From Gammaproteobacteria bacterium (GTDB taxonomy: Bacteria; Pseudomonadota; Gammaproteobacteria; DSM-16500), in assembly GCA_021323555.1 (NCBI GenBank), contig JAJONP010000013.1:1-29064 (forward strand): a stretch of DNA of 29,064 nucleotides, given 5' to 3'. Positions within the stretch are counted from its first letter, which is position 1, and every line of letters begins with the position of its first letter. Positions 7,121-15,421 of this stretch are shown in pieces. The notes beneath the pieces are model-generated. The model saw only the letters and a list, made by a program, of their open reading frames with translations. It made no database searches and had not been told where the DNA came from. The translations under genes were made by a program, and so were the position numbers.

Positions 7121-8090
7121 ATTGACTTACTCGTTTTTCAAAAGAGTCTCGAATGTACTCTTTTACGGAAATATTATTTATTTTTTCCATGGCATCCGAG
7201 ACAAAAGCCTGGGTCAATAATTTCAGTGCTTCCGTTTTTTCTATACCCCGTGTGCGCAAATAAAAAATCATGGCTTCATTCAATTGACCCACTGTAGCGC
7301 CATGTGTACATTTGACATCATCGGCATAAATTTCCAATTCAGGTTTGGTTTGAATATCTGATTCTGCCGCCAATAATAAATTATGGTTGGCTTGATGCGC
7401 CACTGTTTTTTGTGCTTCTTGTTTTACATGAATTTTTCCATTAAAAACAGCTTGGGATTTTTTATCCAATACACCCTTGTATATCATTGAACTCGTACAA
7501 AATGCTGCGATATGATTGACTTGTATCGCCGTATGAACAGATTGTGCATCTTGATTTAAATAATAAATTCCATTCATTTGACAATGCGCTCCCCGTTCAC
7601 TTAAACGGACCGCCACATTTTCATGCGCTGAGCCACTGCCATAGTCCGCAAAAAAAGTATTCACTTGACTATCTTGTTTTTGTTCCACAATAAGCGATGC
7701 GGTATGTGTGGCAGTACGATGTTCATTTTGCAGCTTATAATAACTCACTTCTGAGTTTTTATTTGCATGAATTTCTGTAATGGCCTGCGTTGTATAATAT
7801 TCTGATTGTTGTTCCAAATAATCTTCTATCAATGTGATTCGGCTACTTTCACCTACAATAATAATATTACGTGGATAAGAAATAGATTTATTTTTCTCTG
7901 TATTAACAAATACAAGATGAATGATTGAAGAAATAGAACAATGCGAGGGTACTTGTAAAAATAAACCCTCTGAGTACGTAAAAATGACTTTTGGCGGTAA
8001 TAAGCTTAAATTCGATAATGTTTCATTAAAACAGCCGTTAACAAAAACAAAAGATATAGAATCTTTTATAGCTTTTATGAAAGTGGTCAT
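7107..8090 (-). CDS. sufD: SufD, Fe-S scaffold subunit
   Basis: A SufD-like beta-helix protein of 327 aa when started at the ATG at 8090, which overlaps the sufC stop as ATGA and has GGAG upstream. An earlier in-frame ATG at 8114 lies inside sufC and would add eight residues. The conserved C-terminal part is clear: YKGVLDKKSQAVFNGKIHV, then KPELEIYADDVKCTHGATVGQLNEAMIFYLRTRGI, including the conserved His (CTHGAT). It partners SufB and SufC in the SufBC2D complex. The N-terminal part is short and divergent, as is common for SufD. Confidence 0.9.
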   Translation of the reverse strand: MTTFIKAIKDSISFVFVNGCFNETLSNLSLLPPKVIFTYSEGLFLQVPSHCSISSIIHLVFVNTEKNKSISYPRNIIIVGESSRITLIEDYLEQQSEYYTTQAITEIHANKNSEVSYYKLQNEHRTATHTASLIVEQKQDSQVNTFFADYGSGSAHENVAVRLSERGAHCQMNGIYYLNQDAQSVHTAIQVNHIAAFCTSSMIYKGVLDKKSQAVFNGKIHVKQEAQKTVAHQANHNLLLAAESDIQTKPELEIYADDVKCTHGATVGQLNEAMIFYLRTRGIEKTEALKLLTQAFVSDAMEKINNISVKEYIRDSFEKRVSQYATP

Positions 8091-8857
8091 GCGGTCTCCA
8101 CGTTCTCTAGCCACCCATATCCTTTTTCTTCCAACTCCAATGCAAGTTCTTTGCCACCTGATTTAATAATCTGGCCTTTGACCATGACATGCACTACATC
8201 AGGAACGATATAACTTAATAAACGTTGATAATGCGTGACGACAATAATACTACGTTCACGATCACGCAAACTATTCACACCCTTCGCTACCATTTGTAAT
8301 GCATCAATATCCAAGCCCGAATCTGTTTCATCCAAAATAGCAAGCTTGGGCTCTAGCATTAACATTTGTAAAATTTCATTACGCTTTTTCTCGCCTCCAG
8401 AAAAACCCTCATTGACGGCGCGGCTTAAAAATTTTTCATCCATACCGACTTCTTTCATTTTCTTTTTAATTAAATTCAGAAAATCCATCGCATCTAAAGG
8501 CGCTAATTGACGATGTTTGCGCACACTATTCACCGCCGCTTTTAGAAAATACATATTATTCACCCCTGGAATTTCAACAGGGTATTGAAACGCCAAAAAC
8601 ATTCCCGCTACTGCTCGCTCTTCAGGTGTTAAGTCTTTAATATTTTTTCCATCAAAAACTATTTCACCTTCGTCAATTTGATAAGCGGCATGACCTGCGA
8701 GTAAATTCGCTAACGTACTTTTACCTGAACCATTCGGTCCCATGATAGCGTGTACTTCGCCTTTATTAATTTTCAATTCAACTCCACGCAGTATAGATTT
8801 TTTCTTTTTTTGTTTTTCATCTAAAATAGATGCGTGCAAATGATGAATGGATAGCAT
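8087..8857 (-). CDS. sufC: SufC, ABC-type ATPase of the SUF complex
   Basis: A 256-aa soluble ABC ATPase. Walker A is GPNGSGKST (about residues 40-48), the Q-loop is FLAFQYPVEIPGV, the signature is EGFSGGEKKRNEI, Walker B is LAILDETDSGLDID, and the switch His is in IVVTHYQRLL. FSGGEKKRNE and PVEIPGV are SufC specific. ATP hydrolysis drives conformational changes in SufB-SufD during cluster assembly. Its start shares one base with the sufB stop, and its stop overlaps sufD, so sufBCD are tightly coupled. Confidence 0.96.
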   Translation of the reverse strand: MLSIHHLHASILDEKQKKKKSILRGVELKINKGEVHAIMGPNGSGKSTLANLLAGHAAYQIDEGEIVFDGKNIKDLTPEERAVAGMFLAFQYPVEIPGVNNMYFLKAAVNSVRKHRQLAPLDAMDFLNLIKKKMKEVGMDEKFLSRAVNEGFSGGEKKRNEILQMLMLEPKLAILDETDSGLDIDALQMVAKGVNSLRDRERSIIVVTHYQRLLSYIVPDVVHVMVKGQIIKSGGKELALELEEKGYGWLENVETA

Positions 8858-10299
8858 TAGCCAACACTCCCCTCTAAACTTACTTCTAATAATTTTTGCG
8901 CTTCAACCGCAAACTCCATCGGTAATTGATTAAAAACTTGTTTACAAAAACCATTCACAATCATAGACACCGCATCTTCCACACTCAACCCACGCTGGCG
9001 ACAATAAAATAATTGATCTTCACCAATTTTTGAGGTGTACGCTTCATGTCCGACTTGCGCAGTCGGATTTTTAACTTCAATCGTTGGAAACGTATGCGCA
9101 CTACAAGTCTTACTTAATAAAAGTGAATCACATTGCGTATAATTACGTGCATTTAATGCCGTTGGCGCAACACGCACAAGACCACGATAGGTATTTTGGC
9201 CAAATCCTGCAGAAATACCTTTAGAGATAATCGTACTACGCGTATTTTTACCGATATGAATCATCTTCGTGCCTGTATCTGCCTGCTGTTTATTATTCGT
9301 CAGTGCAACAGAATAAAATTCTCCGACTGAATCATCACCCTGTAAAATCACGCTAGGATATTTCCAAGTAATCGCTGATCCTGTTTCAATTTGCGTCCAG
9401 GAAATTTTTGACTGTTTCCCACGACACGCGCCACGTTTCGTCACAAAATTAAAAATACCCCCCCGGCCTTCCTCATCACCCGGATACCAATTCTGGACAG
9501 TTGAATATTTAATTTCAGCTTGATTCAGCGCTACCAATTCAACCACTGCCGCATGCAATTGATTTTCATCACGCATAGGCGCAGTGCACCCTTCTAAATA
9601 ACTGACATAACTACCTTCATCAGCAATAATCAATGTTCGTTCAAATTGCCCTGTATTCGCAGCATTGATTCGAAAATACGTTGATAATTCCATCGGACAG
9701 CGCACACCTTTTGGGATATACACGAATGAGCCATCACTAAAAACAGCAGAATTTAAAGCTGCAAAAAAATTATCTCGATAAGGTACAACCGTTCCTAAGT
9801 ACTTTTCAATTAACTCAGGATGTTCTTGCACAGCTTCGGAAAAAGAACAAAAAATTACACCTGCTTCTGCCAGTTTTGCTTTAAATGTGGTAGCTACAGA
9901 AACACTATCAAATACAGCATCGACCGCCACTCCTGCCAAACGGCCTTGTTCATGCAAGGGTATTCCTAATTTCTGATACGTCTCTAATAATTTGGGATCA
10001 ACTTCTTCTAAACTCGCAGGGCCTTCTTTTTTGATTTTAGGCGCCGAATAATAGATCATATTTTGATAATCAATCTCAGGTAAAGTGAGCTTTGCCCAAG
10101 TGGGTGGCGATAACGTCAGCCAATACTGATAAGCACGCAAGCGCCACTGCAACATAAACTCAGGTTCGCCTTTGCGTTTAGAAATCGCATGAATAACATT
10201 TTCTGATAGCCCAGGCTCAAATGTATCGGCTTCAACCGCCGTCACAAAACCGTAAGGATAGCTTTTATTGGTTATTTCTTTGATATATTGGTTCGTCAT
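8857..10299 (-). CDS. sufB: SufB, Fe-S cluster scaffold
   Basis: A 480-aa SufB, the first gene of the cluster. Recognisable blocks are [101 protein letters not shown], and the C-terminal QCDSLLL...CSAHTFP and [15 protein letters not shown]. The family Cys that receives and holds the cluster (SDSLLIG-type region, here QCDSLLLS) has the usual surroundings. Length is normal. No IscR, SufR or other regulator gene precedes it; the next gene upstream diverges. Confidence 0.96.
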   Translation of the reverse strand: MTNQYIKEITNKSYPYGFVTAVEADTFEPGLSENVIHAISKRKGEPEFMLQWRLRAYQYWLTLSPPTWAKLTLPEIDYQNMIYYSAPKIKKEGPASLEEVDPKLLETYQKLGIPLHEQGRLAGVAVDAVFDSVSVATTFKAKLAEAGVIFCSFSEAVQEHPELIEKYLGTVVPYRDNFFAALNSAVFSDGSFVYIPKGVRCPMELSTYFRINAANTGQFERTLIIADEGSYVSYLEGCTAPMRDENQLHAAVVELVALNQAEIKYSTVQNWYPGDEEGRGGIFNFVTKRGACRGKQSKISWTQIETGSAITWKYPSVILQGDDSVGEFYSVALTNNKQQADTGTKMIHIGKNTRSTIISKGISAGFGQNTYRGLVRVAPTALNARNYTQCDSLLLSKTCSAHTFPTIEVKNPTAQVGHEAYTSKIGEDQLFYCRQRGLSVEDAVSMIVNGFCKQVFNQLPMEFAVEAQKLLEVSLEGSVG

Positions 10300-10400
10300 A
10301 AAGGTTCCGAGTCACGCTTTCCCTCTTAAACAGATCAAAATCGAGGCTCGGCAGAGGATTTTAATCATTTTTTGATCTACCAGATGGGATAGATTTATAC

Positions 10401-10417
10401 AGTATCATATTGACACT
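10401..10417. promoter_or_regulatory. Palindromic site next to the putative suf promoter
   Basis: AGTATCATATTGACACT is symmetrical apart from one mismatched pair (AGTxTCA-3-TGAxACT). It touches the putative suf -10 hexamer (TATAAA on the minus strand at 10401-10396), which makes it a candidate operator for the suf genes. The binding protein is unknown. Confidence 0.4.
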
Positions 10418-10449
10418 AATTAAAGCAAGTGACTTATTCTGGTTTAAAT

Positions 10450-10467
10450 AATAACATTAATGTTATT
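10450..10467. promoter_or_regulatory. Perfect 18-bp palindrome
   Basis: AATAACATTAATGTTATT is a perfect 9+9 inverted repeat without a loop, five bases before a TATAAT (10472-10477). It is a likely protein-binding site for the rightward promoter. It is not close enough to a Fur or IscR consensus for me to name it. Confidence 0.45.
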
Positions 10468-10608
10468 TTGGTATAATTATCAGTCAATTAAAGCGCAATT
10501 AATCCTACTGACTCTCAACTAATTAGCGTATAATCCTCCCTCAATTTTAGAGACATTGCCGCTTCACAACCGATGTAATAGTAGATGACTTTATTAGGAC
10601 TTATTCTT

Positions 10609-12477
10609 ATGCCGCATAGCGATGCAAGTACTCAATCGAGCCAAGCAGGTATTCAAAGGATATTGTCATCTTCAAGCAGTGTTGTAGCACCTTCTCCTTT
10701 TCATCCACGATCTGAAGAAGCACCTCGAAAGACACTTCTCCATTCTTCTACTCAGCCAACTCATCGTGTAGAAACAGATTTACAAGAGGCAACTTTTGCG
10801 GATTCCGAAGAAAAAGACGATGAATACTTTCAACGTCTACCCATACCTACAAGCGGTTTTTCCCTTAAACCTAAAAAGAAGAGACGCAAGCCCCCTCGCA
10901 GACGCAGATTAAATACAGAAACTCACCATTCATCAGAACCACAGGGACCTTCTTCATCTAATTCTACCCACTCTTCAAGGCTAAAGACTACTACTGAAAT
11001 TCAGAAAAGAACTAAAGAAGCTACTAAAAATTCTTACGTTCTTTTTGAAACCTCGATTGACCGAATCATACAGGAGTATGGAGACGATGCGCCTGACAAT
11101 AAACTAACGGATTTAACAAGTGCGTTAGAAATTAAAAACAGAGATACACATAATCATCAATCAAATGAATTACACACGCTAGCGCTTTCGATAAGAAGTG
11201 TTGAGAACATGGATTCAGCAAATGTAAAACAGTATAAAAAAAATATCCGCTTATCGACCTATTGTATGGCAAAGGTAATAGATGATGACGCAGAAAAAAA
11301 ATACAAACGTCTTTTTTTAAATACCATCCAAGGTGAAAGTTATTTTGATCCTAAAAAATGGAGTGTCTGGAAAATACTGTTTTTTACAGCTTTCATTGCG
11401 GTCTTGGTCACCGCTCTTCTAACCGGTGCTTTTTCTATTCTATATGCCATTGCTTATAGTGGAACTCATGTTGCATCCACCATGGGTATCTTGAATTTAT
11501 TCCAGACAGGATGGGTTCAAATACTCCCTTATCGATATTTAATTCCTACTGTCTGTGGCTTTCTTTGTTCCATTATCAGTGGATACTGCTTTAGAAAAAC
11601 AGAAACAGAAGCAGCAGTTTCTCGTTTAGCAACAGAAATACAACCTAATGATCCGGTAGACTTTCAATCTGATTATCCAGACACATTGGCATCATTAAAC
11701 TTACTGAAAACTACTATAAACAAGATAAAAAATGAAGAATTGAAGCATGATCTAAGCAAACTACACGATTCTTTATATAAAAATTTTACTCGCTTTCGCC
11801 GAAAAGAAGCTACTTTTATAAACTATCTCAACCCTATTATTTTTGCTACTACTTTATTTGCTCGTAGGCTTGTTAAAGATCAATCTAACCCATCTATGCT
11901 AAGCAACCAGAAAAAAAAGCTCTTACTTGACTCACTCATAGGCGCAAGCCTGGTACAAGAGCCTACAGAAGGATGGATATCAAAGACTTTTACTCCTTGG
12001 ATTCCTGCCCTCATCGTCATGGCATTTTTCTTTACCGCTTTTATCCCTGCCTTCCTGATTGGTTACATGAGCCTAAACAATCTATTGCTTGTTTCTCCTT
12101 TATTCTCCTTTTTTTCTTTATTACCTTATCAACAGACAGAAAGCACCTTGTCTAATAAAATAAAAAATTATTTTCGTCCTAATAGCATACAAAAAATCGT
12201 TTTTTCTATTAAAAAAACCTTGGAGAAATCTTCAGTAATTGCCTTAAATGAAATGCCACCAAAAACGCCATCCAGAAAAAATTCTCTCGAATCTGGATCT
12301 AAAATAGAAGCACGCCGTCAGCTTAGCTTTTCCTCAAACACTTCTTCAAGTATTTCTAAGCGCCCACATAGAATTCATCTTTTTCGGCCACGTTCTTCTG
12401 AAGAAAAAAATAGAAGAAGAAAAAGAACCCAAATACATCTTACCAAACGCTCTCTCTCTTATGGAAGTTCTTCATGA
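10609..12477 (+). CDS. Unknown 622-aa membrane protein with disordered basic ends, candidate secreted effector
   Basis: I do not recognise a family. Start chosen at the ATG at 10609 (AGGA nine bases upstream); an ATG at 10585 would add eight residues. Residues 1-140 are Ser/Thr/Pro-rich and probably disordered, with a basic cluster at 87-100 (KPKKKRRKPPRRRR) that resembles a nuclear localisation signal. Hydrophobic segments lie at about 255-284, 308-327, 463-486 and 490-506, forming two pairs separated by a helical charged region (330-460). The C-terminus (about 550-622) is again Ser/Arg/Lys-rich and polar, ending SLSYGSSS. No signal peptide is seen. Such an architecture is frequent among secreted effectors of Legionellales, but this is inference. 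The stop overlaps the folB start as ATGA, so it is translated together with folate genes. Confidence 0.6.
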   Translation: MPHSDASTQSSQAGIQRILSSSSSVVAPSPFHPRSEEAPRKTLLHSSTQPTHRVETDLQEATFADSEEKDDEYFQRLPIPTSGFSLKPKKKRRKPPRRRRLNTETHHSSEPQGPSSSNSTHSSRLKTTTEIQKRTKEATKNSYVLFETSIDRIIQEYGDDAPDNKLTDLTSALEIKNRDTHNHQSNELHTLALSIRSVENMDSANVKQYKKNIRLSTYCMAKVIDDDAEKKYKRLFLNTIQGESYFDPKKWSVWKILFFTAFIAVLVTALLTGAFSILYAIAYSGTHVASTMGILNLFQTGWVQILPYRYLIPTVCGFLCSIISGYCFRKTETEAAVSRLATEIQPNDPVDFQSDYPDTLASLNLLKTTINKIKNEELKHDLSKLHDSLYKNFTRFRRKEATFINYLNPIIFATTLFARRLVKDQSNPSMLSNQKKKLLLDSLIGASLVQEPTEGWISKTFTPWIPALIVMAFFFTAFIPAFLIGYMSLNNLLLVSPLFSFFSLLPYQQTESTLSNKIKNYFRPNSIQKIVFSIKKTLEKSSVIALNEMPPKTPSRKNSLESGSKIEARRQLSFSSNTSSSISKRPHRIHLFRPRSSEEKNRRRKRTQIHLTKRSLSYGSSS

Positions 12478-12845
12478 AAGCCCACGCACGCTTAACCCTA
12501 CACCAACTCGAACTTCCTTTATTTCTTGGCTGGACTGAAGCAGAGCGCTCGCAAAAACAAATTATTTTATTAGACATCACGATTGATTTTAATGAACCGC
12601 CCAAAGCGTGTATCTCAGATGCCTTAGAAGACACAAATTGCTATGATACATTCATCAAAAAAATCGTAGAAACTATTACACCAAAATCATTTCGATTAAT
12701 TGAACATTTAGCCTATGAAATTCACCAATTAATTAAAAATTTATTTATTCAATCTGTATTAATCACTATTACTGTCACAAAGAAACCTGTTCTATCAACC
12801 CTTACCACTCTTGCAGGTGTTAGCTTTTCTTATGGAGATCAATAG
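12474..12845 (+). CDS. folB: FolB, dihydroneopterin aldolase
   Basis: A 123-aa FolB. The tunnel-fold family pattern is seen in LELPLFLGWTEAERSQKQIILLDITIDF, then SDALEDTNCYDTFIKKI (conserved Tyr near residue 55), FRLIEHLAYEIHQLI (catalytic Glu) and ITVTKKPVL (catalytic Lys). It converts 7,8-dihydroneopterin to 6-hydroxymethyl-dihydropterin and glycolaldehyde in folate synthesis. The start overlaps the preceding gene by four bases, and the fused folK-folP follows one base after its stop, so the three steps form one unit. Confidence 0.92.
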   Translation: MKAHARLTLHQLELPLFLGWTEAERSQKQIILLDITIDFNEPPKACISDALEDTNCYDTFIKKIVETITPKSFRLIEHLAYEIHQLIKNLFIQSVLITITVTKKPVLSTLTTLAGVSFSYGDQ

Positions 12846-12846
12846 C

Positions 12847-14172
12847 ATGGTTATTTTAGGCCTTGGTAGCAATAGGGGTGATCGCTTAACGCATTTACGT
12901 CATGCATTGCGCTTAATCAAAAAAATTCCGCATCTTTCTGTGTCGCAAATTTCGCCTGTGTATATGTCCGATGCACTTCTACCGGATAACGCCCCCCATG
13001 CCTGGGATAGATTTTATCTAAACTTAGCAGTGCGGTGTGAGACGACTCTCACCCCCTCTGAATTATTAGAGAAGACAAAATCAATTGAAAAAAAATTCAA
13101 AAGCGATAACAAAGAGCAGTGGGGGCCGCGCGCAATTGATATTGATCTACTTGCGTGGGATAACAAAATACATCTCACACCTGACCTGACCATCCCACAC
13201 CAACATTTACCGACACGTCCTTTTGCACTTTGGCCACTGGCTGATGTCGCGCCTCGATGGGTTTATCCTTTGGAAGGGATCTGGCATGGCAAGACAGCTG
13301 CTGAAATGGTCATGCCATGGGGTTCACGCTTAACAGGCGATGCGCCACTCCATACACGGCGAATCACCCAAAGAATTGATATGCCTGCATTAATGGGCAT
13401 TATCAATCTCACCCCCGATTCATTTTCAAAAGATACCACTGTCGGTGCCTGGCAACGCATCAGGCATTTCATTGACATAGGCGCTGATATTCTGGATATT
13501 GGCGCAGAGGCAACCGGCCCTAACGCCATACCTATTACACCTGATGAAGAATGGAAACGCCTGGAACCTTTATTAACTCAAACAATCGCTGAAAAAACAA
13601 ATTTACTGATACCTCCTAAAATCAGCATTGATACACGCCATGCGAGCATTGCCGAAAAAGCATTAGCGCTGGGTGTTGATTGGGTTAACGATGTCAGTGG
13701 ATTAGAAGACTCTGCGATGCAGCGAGCAGTCAGTAAAAATGCATGTGATCTTGTCTTCATGCACCATCTCGGCATCCCTGCCAATAAAAATAATTGTTTA
13801 CCCTCGCATCAAGACCCTGTCACATTTGTTTATCAATGGGCAGAACAGCGACTCTCTGAATTAGAAAAAAAAGGTATTACCCGAGATCGCCTGATTTTCG
13901 ATCCTGGTATTGGTTATGGCAAAACAGCAGATCAGTCTTTAGAAATCATTAAAAATATTGCTGAATTTACTAAACTAGGCATTCGTTTATTAGTCGGCCA
14001 TTCGCGAAAATCTTTTTTAGCCTCATTTACAACACAACCTCCCGAGAAACGCGATCTTGAAACCCTTGTCACTTCTCTTTATTTAGCAAACCAAAATATA
14101 GATTATTTACGCGTGCATGACGTAGAAACTCATCAACGAGGGTTTTGCATGTCATCTGCACTTACTTTATAA
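12847..14172 (+). CDS. FolK-FolP fusion: HPPK and dihydropteroate synthase
   Basis: A 441-aa two-domain enzyme. Residues 1-155 are HPPK (MVILGLGSNRGDRLTHLRHAL, then QWGPRAIDIDLLAWD with the metal-binding Asp pair, and IPHQHLPTRPFALWPL). Residues 178-441 are DHPS (GIINLTPDSFS, DIGAEATGPNA, ISIDTRH, WVNDVSG, FDPGIGYGKT, GHSRKSFL). It pyrophosphorylates 6-hydroxymethyl-dihydropterin and joins it to p-aminobenzoate. The ATG at 12847 is preferred because it fits the HPPK start and has GGAG nine bases upstream inside folB; the frame is open to 12811. In DHPS loop 2 the usual STRPG is ATGPN, so the Arg equivalent to E. coli Arg63 is Gly224, which may lower sulfonamide sensitivity or activity. The last 12 codons are duplicated at 15384-15421. 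Confidence 0.93.
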   Translation: MVILGLGSNRGDRLTHLRHALRLIKKIPHLSVSQISPVYMSDALLPDNAPHAWDRFYLNLAVRCETTLTPSELLEKTKSIEKKFKSDNKEQWGPRAIDIDLLAWDNKIHLTPDLTIPHQHLPTRPFALWPLADVAPRWVYPLEGIWHGKTAAEMVMPWGSRLTGDAPLHTRRITQRIDMPALMGIINLTPDSFSKDTTVGAWQRIRHFIDIGADILDIGAEATGPNAIPITPDEEWKRLEPLLTQTIAEKTNLLIPPKISIDTRHASIAEKALALGVDWVNDVSGLEDSAMQRAVSKNACDLVFMHHLGIPANKNNCLPSHQDPVTFVYQWAEQRLSELEKKGITRDRLIFDPGIGYGKTADQSLEIIKNIAEFTKLGIRLLVGHSRKSFLASFTTQPPEKRDLETLVTSLYLANQNIDYLRVHDVETHQRGFCMSSALTL

Positions 14173-14175
14173 AAG
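14138..14175 (+). repeat. Direct repeat copy A, functional 3' end of folP
   Basis: 38 bp running from GAGGGTTTTG through the folP stop to TATAAAAG. It matches 15384-15421 at 32 of 38 positions in the same orientation. In frame it encodes GFCMSSALTL and stop. It forms the left edge of the insert that carries the DUF1016 gene. Confidence 0.75.
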
Positions 14176-14218
14176 ATAAGTACCCACAGACTTTTCGCGC
14201 ATATACCGCAATAATATT

Positions 14219-15280
14219 TTATCCGCCATTATTTCTATTTTTATTTAATAGTTTTAAGCGTTCATGTTTTTCACGAGCTGCCTCTATAACCTTTTTAAGT
14301 CGTTTTTCGAGGATTTTTTTAGGAGGTAGTTCTGTTAAATATTGCGCAACATGGATTCCGTTCTTGCCTAATTCCATTAATTCAATATCTTCTTGTTCTT
14401 TATCAGAACAGATAATAATCCCCAATGGTTTTTCTTCTCCCGTGCGGCGTTCATATTTATCTAGCCATTTTAAATACCACTCCATTTGCCCCGCATGTTC
14501 TGGTTGAAAAGATGTAAATTTTAAATCTATCGCAATCAGCTTACGCATTCCCCTATGGAAAAAAAGTAAATCCAAGAACCGATCATTTTTTTCAGTACTC
14601 ATTCGTTTTTGTCGTGCAATAAAACAAAAATCACTACCCATATCCTGAATAAAATTTTGTAGATCATTTAAGATGGCTGTTTCTAATTCTTTCTCAGAAG
14701 AAACTGTTTTAGGATATAGGAATTTAAGAACGCAAGGGTCTTGTAAATATAAATCAGGGTTCATTAAATCTCCTTTTTTTAATTTTTCCAACTCGGTTTT
14801 TATAATAGGTTCAGGTTGTTTTGCAATGGCAGTACGTTCATAAAGCATACTATCAATTTTCTGTCTTAATCCTCTAACGCTCCAGCCTTGTAAGCGACTC
14901 ATTTCTGTATAAAAATCACGTTTTAATTCATTATCAATAGAGATAAGTTTTAAAAAATGTGATCATGATAATTGTTGGGACAGCGTCTCAATGATTCTGC
15001 TATCAAAATAAAATCTGGCTAATTTCGCCATACGAGTAAGATTTGTTCTATCGAAACCATTGCCATATTGTTCGCTTAACTGTTTAGAAAGAAGATGTAT
15101 TATTTGCTCGCCGTATTCAGCTCGTTCATTTTTAAGTACTTCATTATTAATTTTATTTCCAATATGCCAGTACAATATAACTAATGTGGAATTAGCGTGA
15201 TGAGCAATTTTATTTTTTGCTTCTTCAACGAGTTGTTTAATATCTTCAAACAAAGACGTTATTGCAGGCGATTTGTTCAT
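14219..15280 (-). pseudogene. DUF1016 (YhcG family) PDDEXK nuclease, split by one in-frame TGA
   Basis: A single reading frame of 354 codons on the minus strand. The N-terminal DUF1016_N part runs from the ATG at 15280 (FEDIKQLVEEAKNKIAHHANSTLVILYWHIGNKI, ERAEYGEQIIHLLSKQLSEQYG) to ETLSQQLS. There a TGA (14965-14963) stands exactly where the family has the Trp of LSQQLSWSHF. The frame then continues without any other defect: SHFLKLIS, FYTEMSRLQGWSVRGLRQKIDSMLYERTA, and the PDDEXK nuclease part FLDLLFFHRGMRKLIAIDLKF, GQMEWYLKWLD, GIHVAQYLTELPP. A TGG to TGA change is the simplest explanation, so this is a recent pseudogene or a readthrough gene. A second ORF could restart at 14902. YhcG-like proteins are tied to defence and mobile DNA. 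It sits between the folP 3'-end repeats. Confidence 0.85.
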
Positions 15281-15301
15281 TATTCAATCCTTTTAGTAAT
15301 A

Positions 15302-15320
15302 AGTGCGACAGTGTCCCACT
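15302..15320. promoter_or_regulatory. Near-perfect 19-bp palindrome ahead of the DUF1016 gene
   Basis: AGTGCGACAGTGTCCCACT has 9-bp arms around a central G with a single mismatched pair (C/C). It lies 21 bp before the gene start, between a TATAAA-like box on the minus strand (about 15330-15325) and an AAGGA ribosome site. It is a plausible operator, or a site used by the mobile unit. Confidence 0.45.
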
Positions 15321-15383
15321 AATTTATATGCAATACAATCAATAAGTTAGTCTTTATTTTTTGACGGCTGTTCTATTTATATT

Positions 15384-15421
15384 GAGGGTTTTGTGTGTCG
15401 CGTGCACTTACTCTATAAAAG
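15384..15421 (+). repeat. Direct repeat copy B, displaced folP 3' end
   Basis: Read in the folP frame it encodes GFCVSRALTL and a stop, against GFCMSSALTL in the functional gene. Of six base differences, two are in synonymous codons and four make two residue changes. It is thus a diverged coding copy of the folP terminus, not a random repeat. It overlaps the stop codon of the convergent DUF1704 gene, which suggests that folP once ended here, directly against that gene. Confidence 0.7.

Larger units (their letters stand above)
10300..10608. other. Divergent spacer between sufB and the 622-aa membrane protein gene
   Basis: About 310 bp without a gene. It holds two palindromes (10401-10417 and 10450-10467). 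For leftward suf transcription there is a TATAAA at 10401-10396 on the minus strand. For rightward transcription there are two TATAAT boxes at 10472-10477 and 10529-10534, the second about 75 bp before the start codon. CCGAG/CTCGG arms at about 10306-10310 and 10351-10355 could fold in the suf leader. No IscR-like site is obvious to me. Confidence 0.45.

Noticed and set aside
10410..10438. TTGACA (10410-10415) as a rightward -35 box for the 622-aa protein gene
   Set aside because: The hexamer 17 bp further on (CTTATT) is poor, and the start codon is about 170 bp away. The two TATAAT boxes closer to the gene are better candidates.
14219..14902. Separate nuclease gene starting at the Met codon at 14902
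   Set aside because: The frame is continuous with the upstream part apart from one TGA, and family members are single proteins. I treat both parts as one broken gene.
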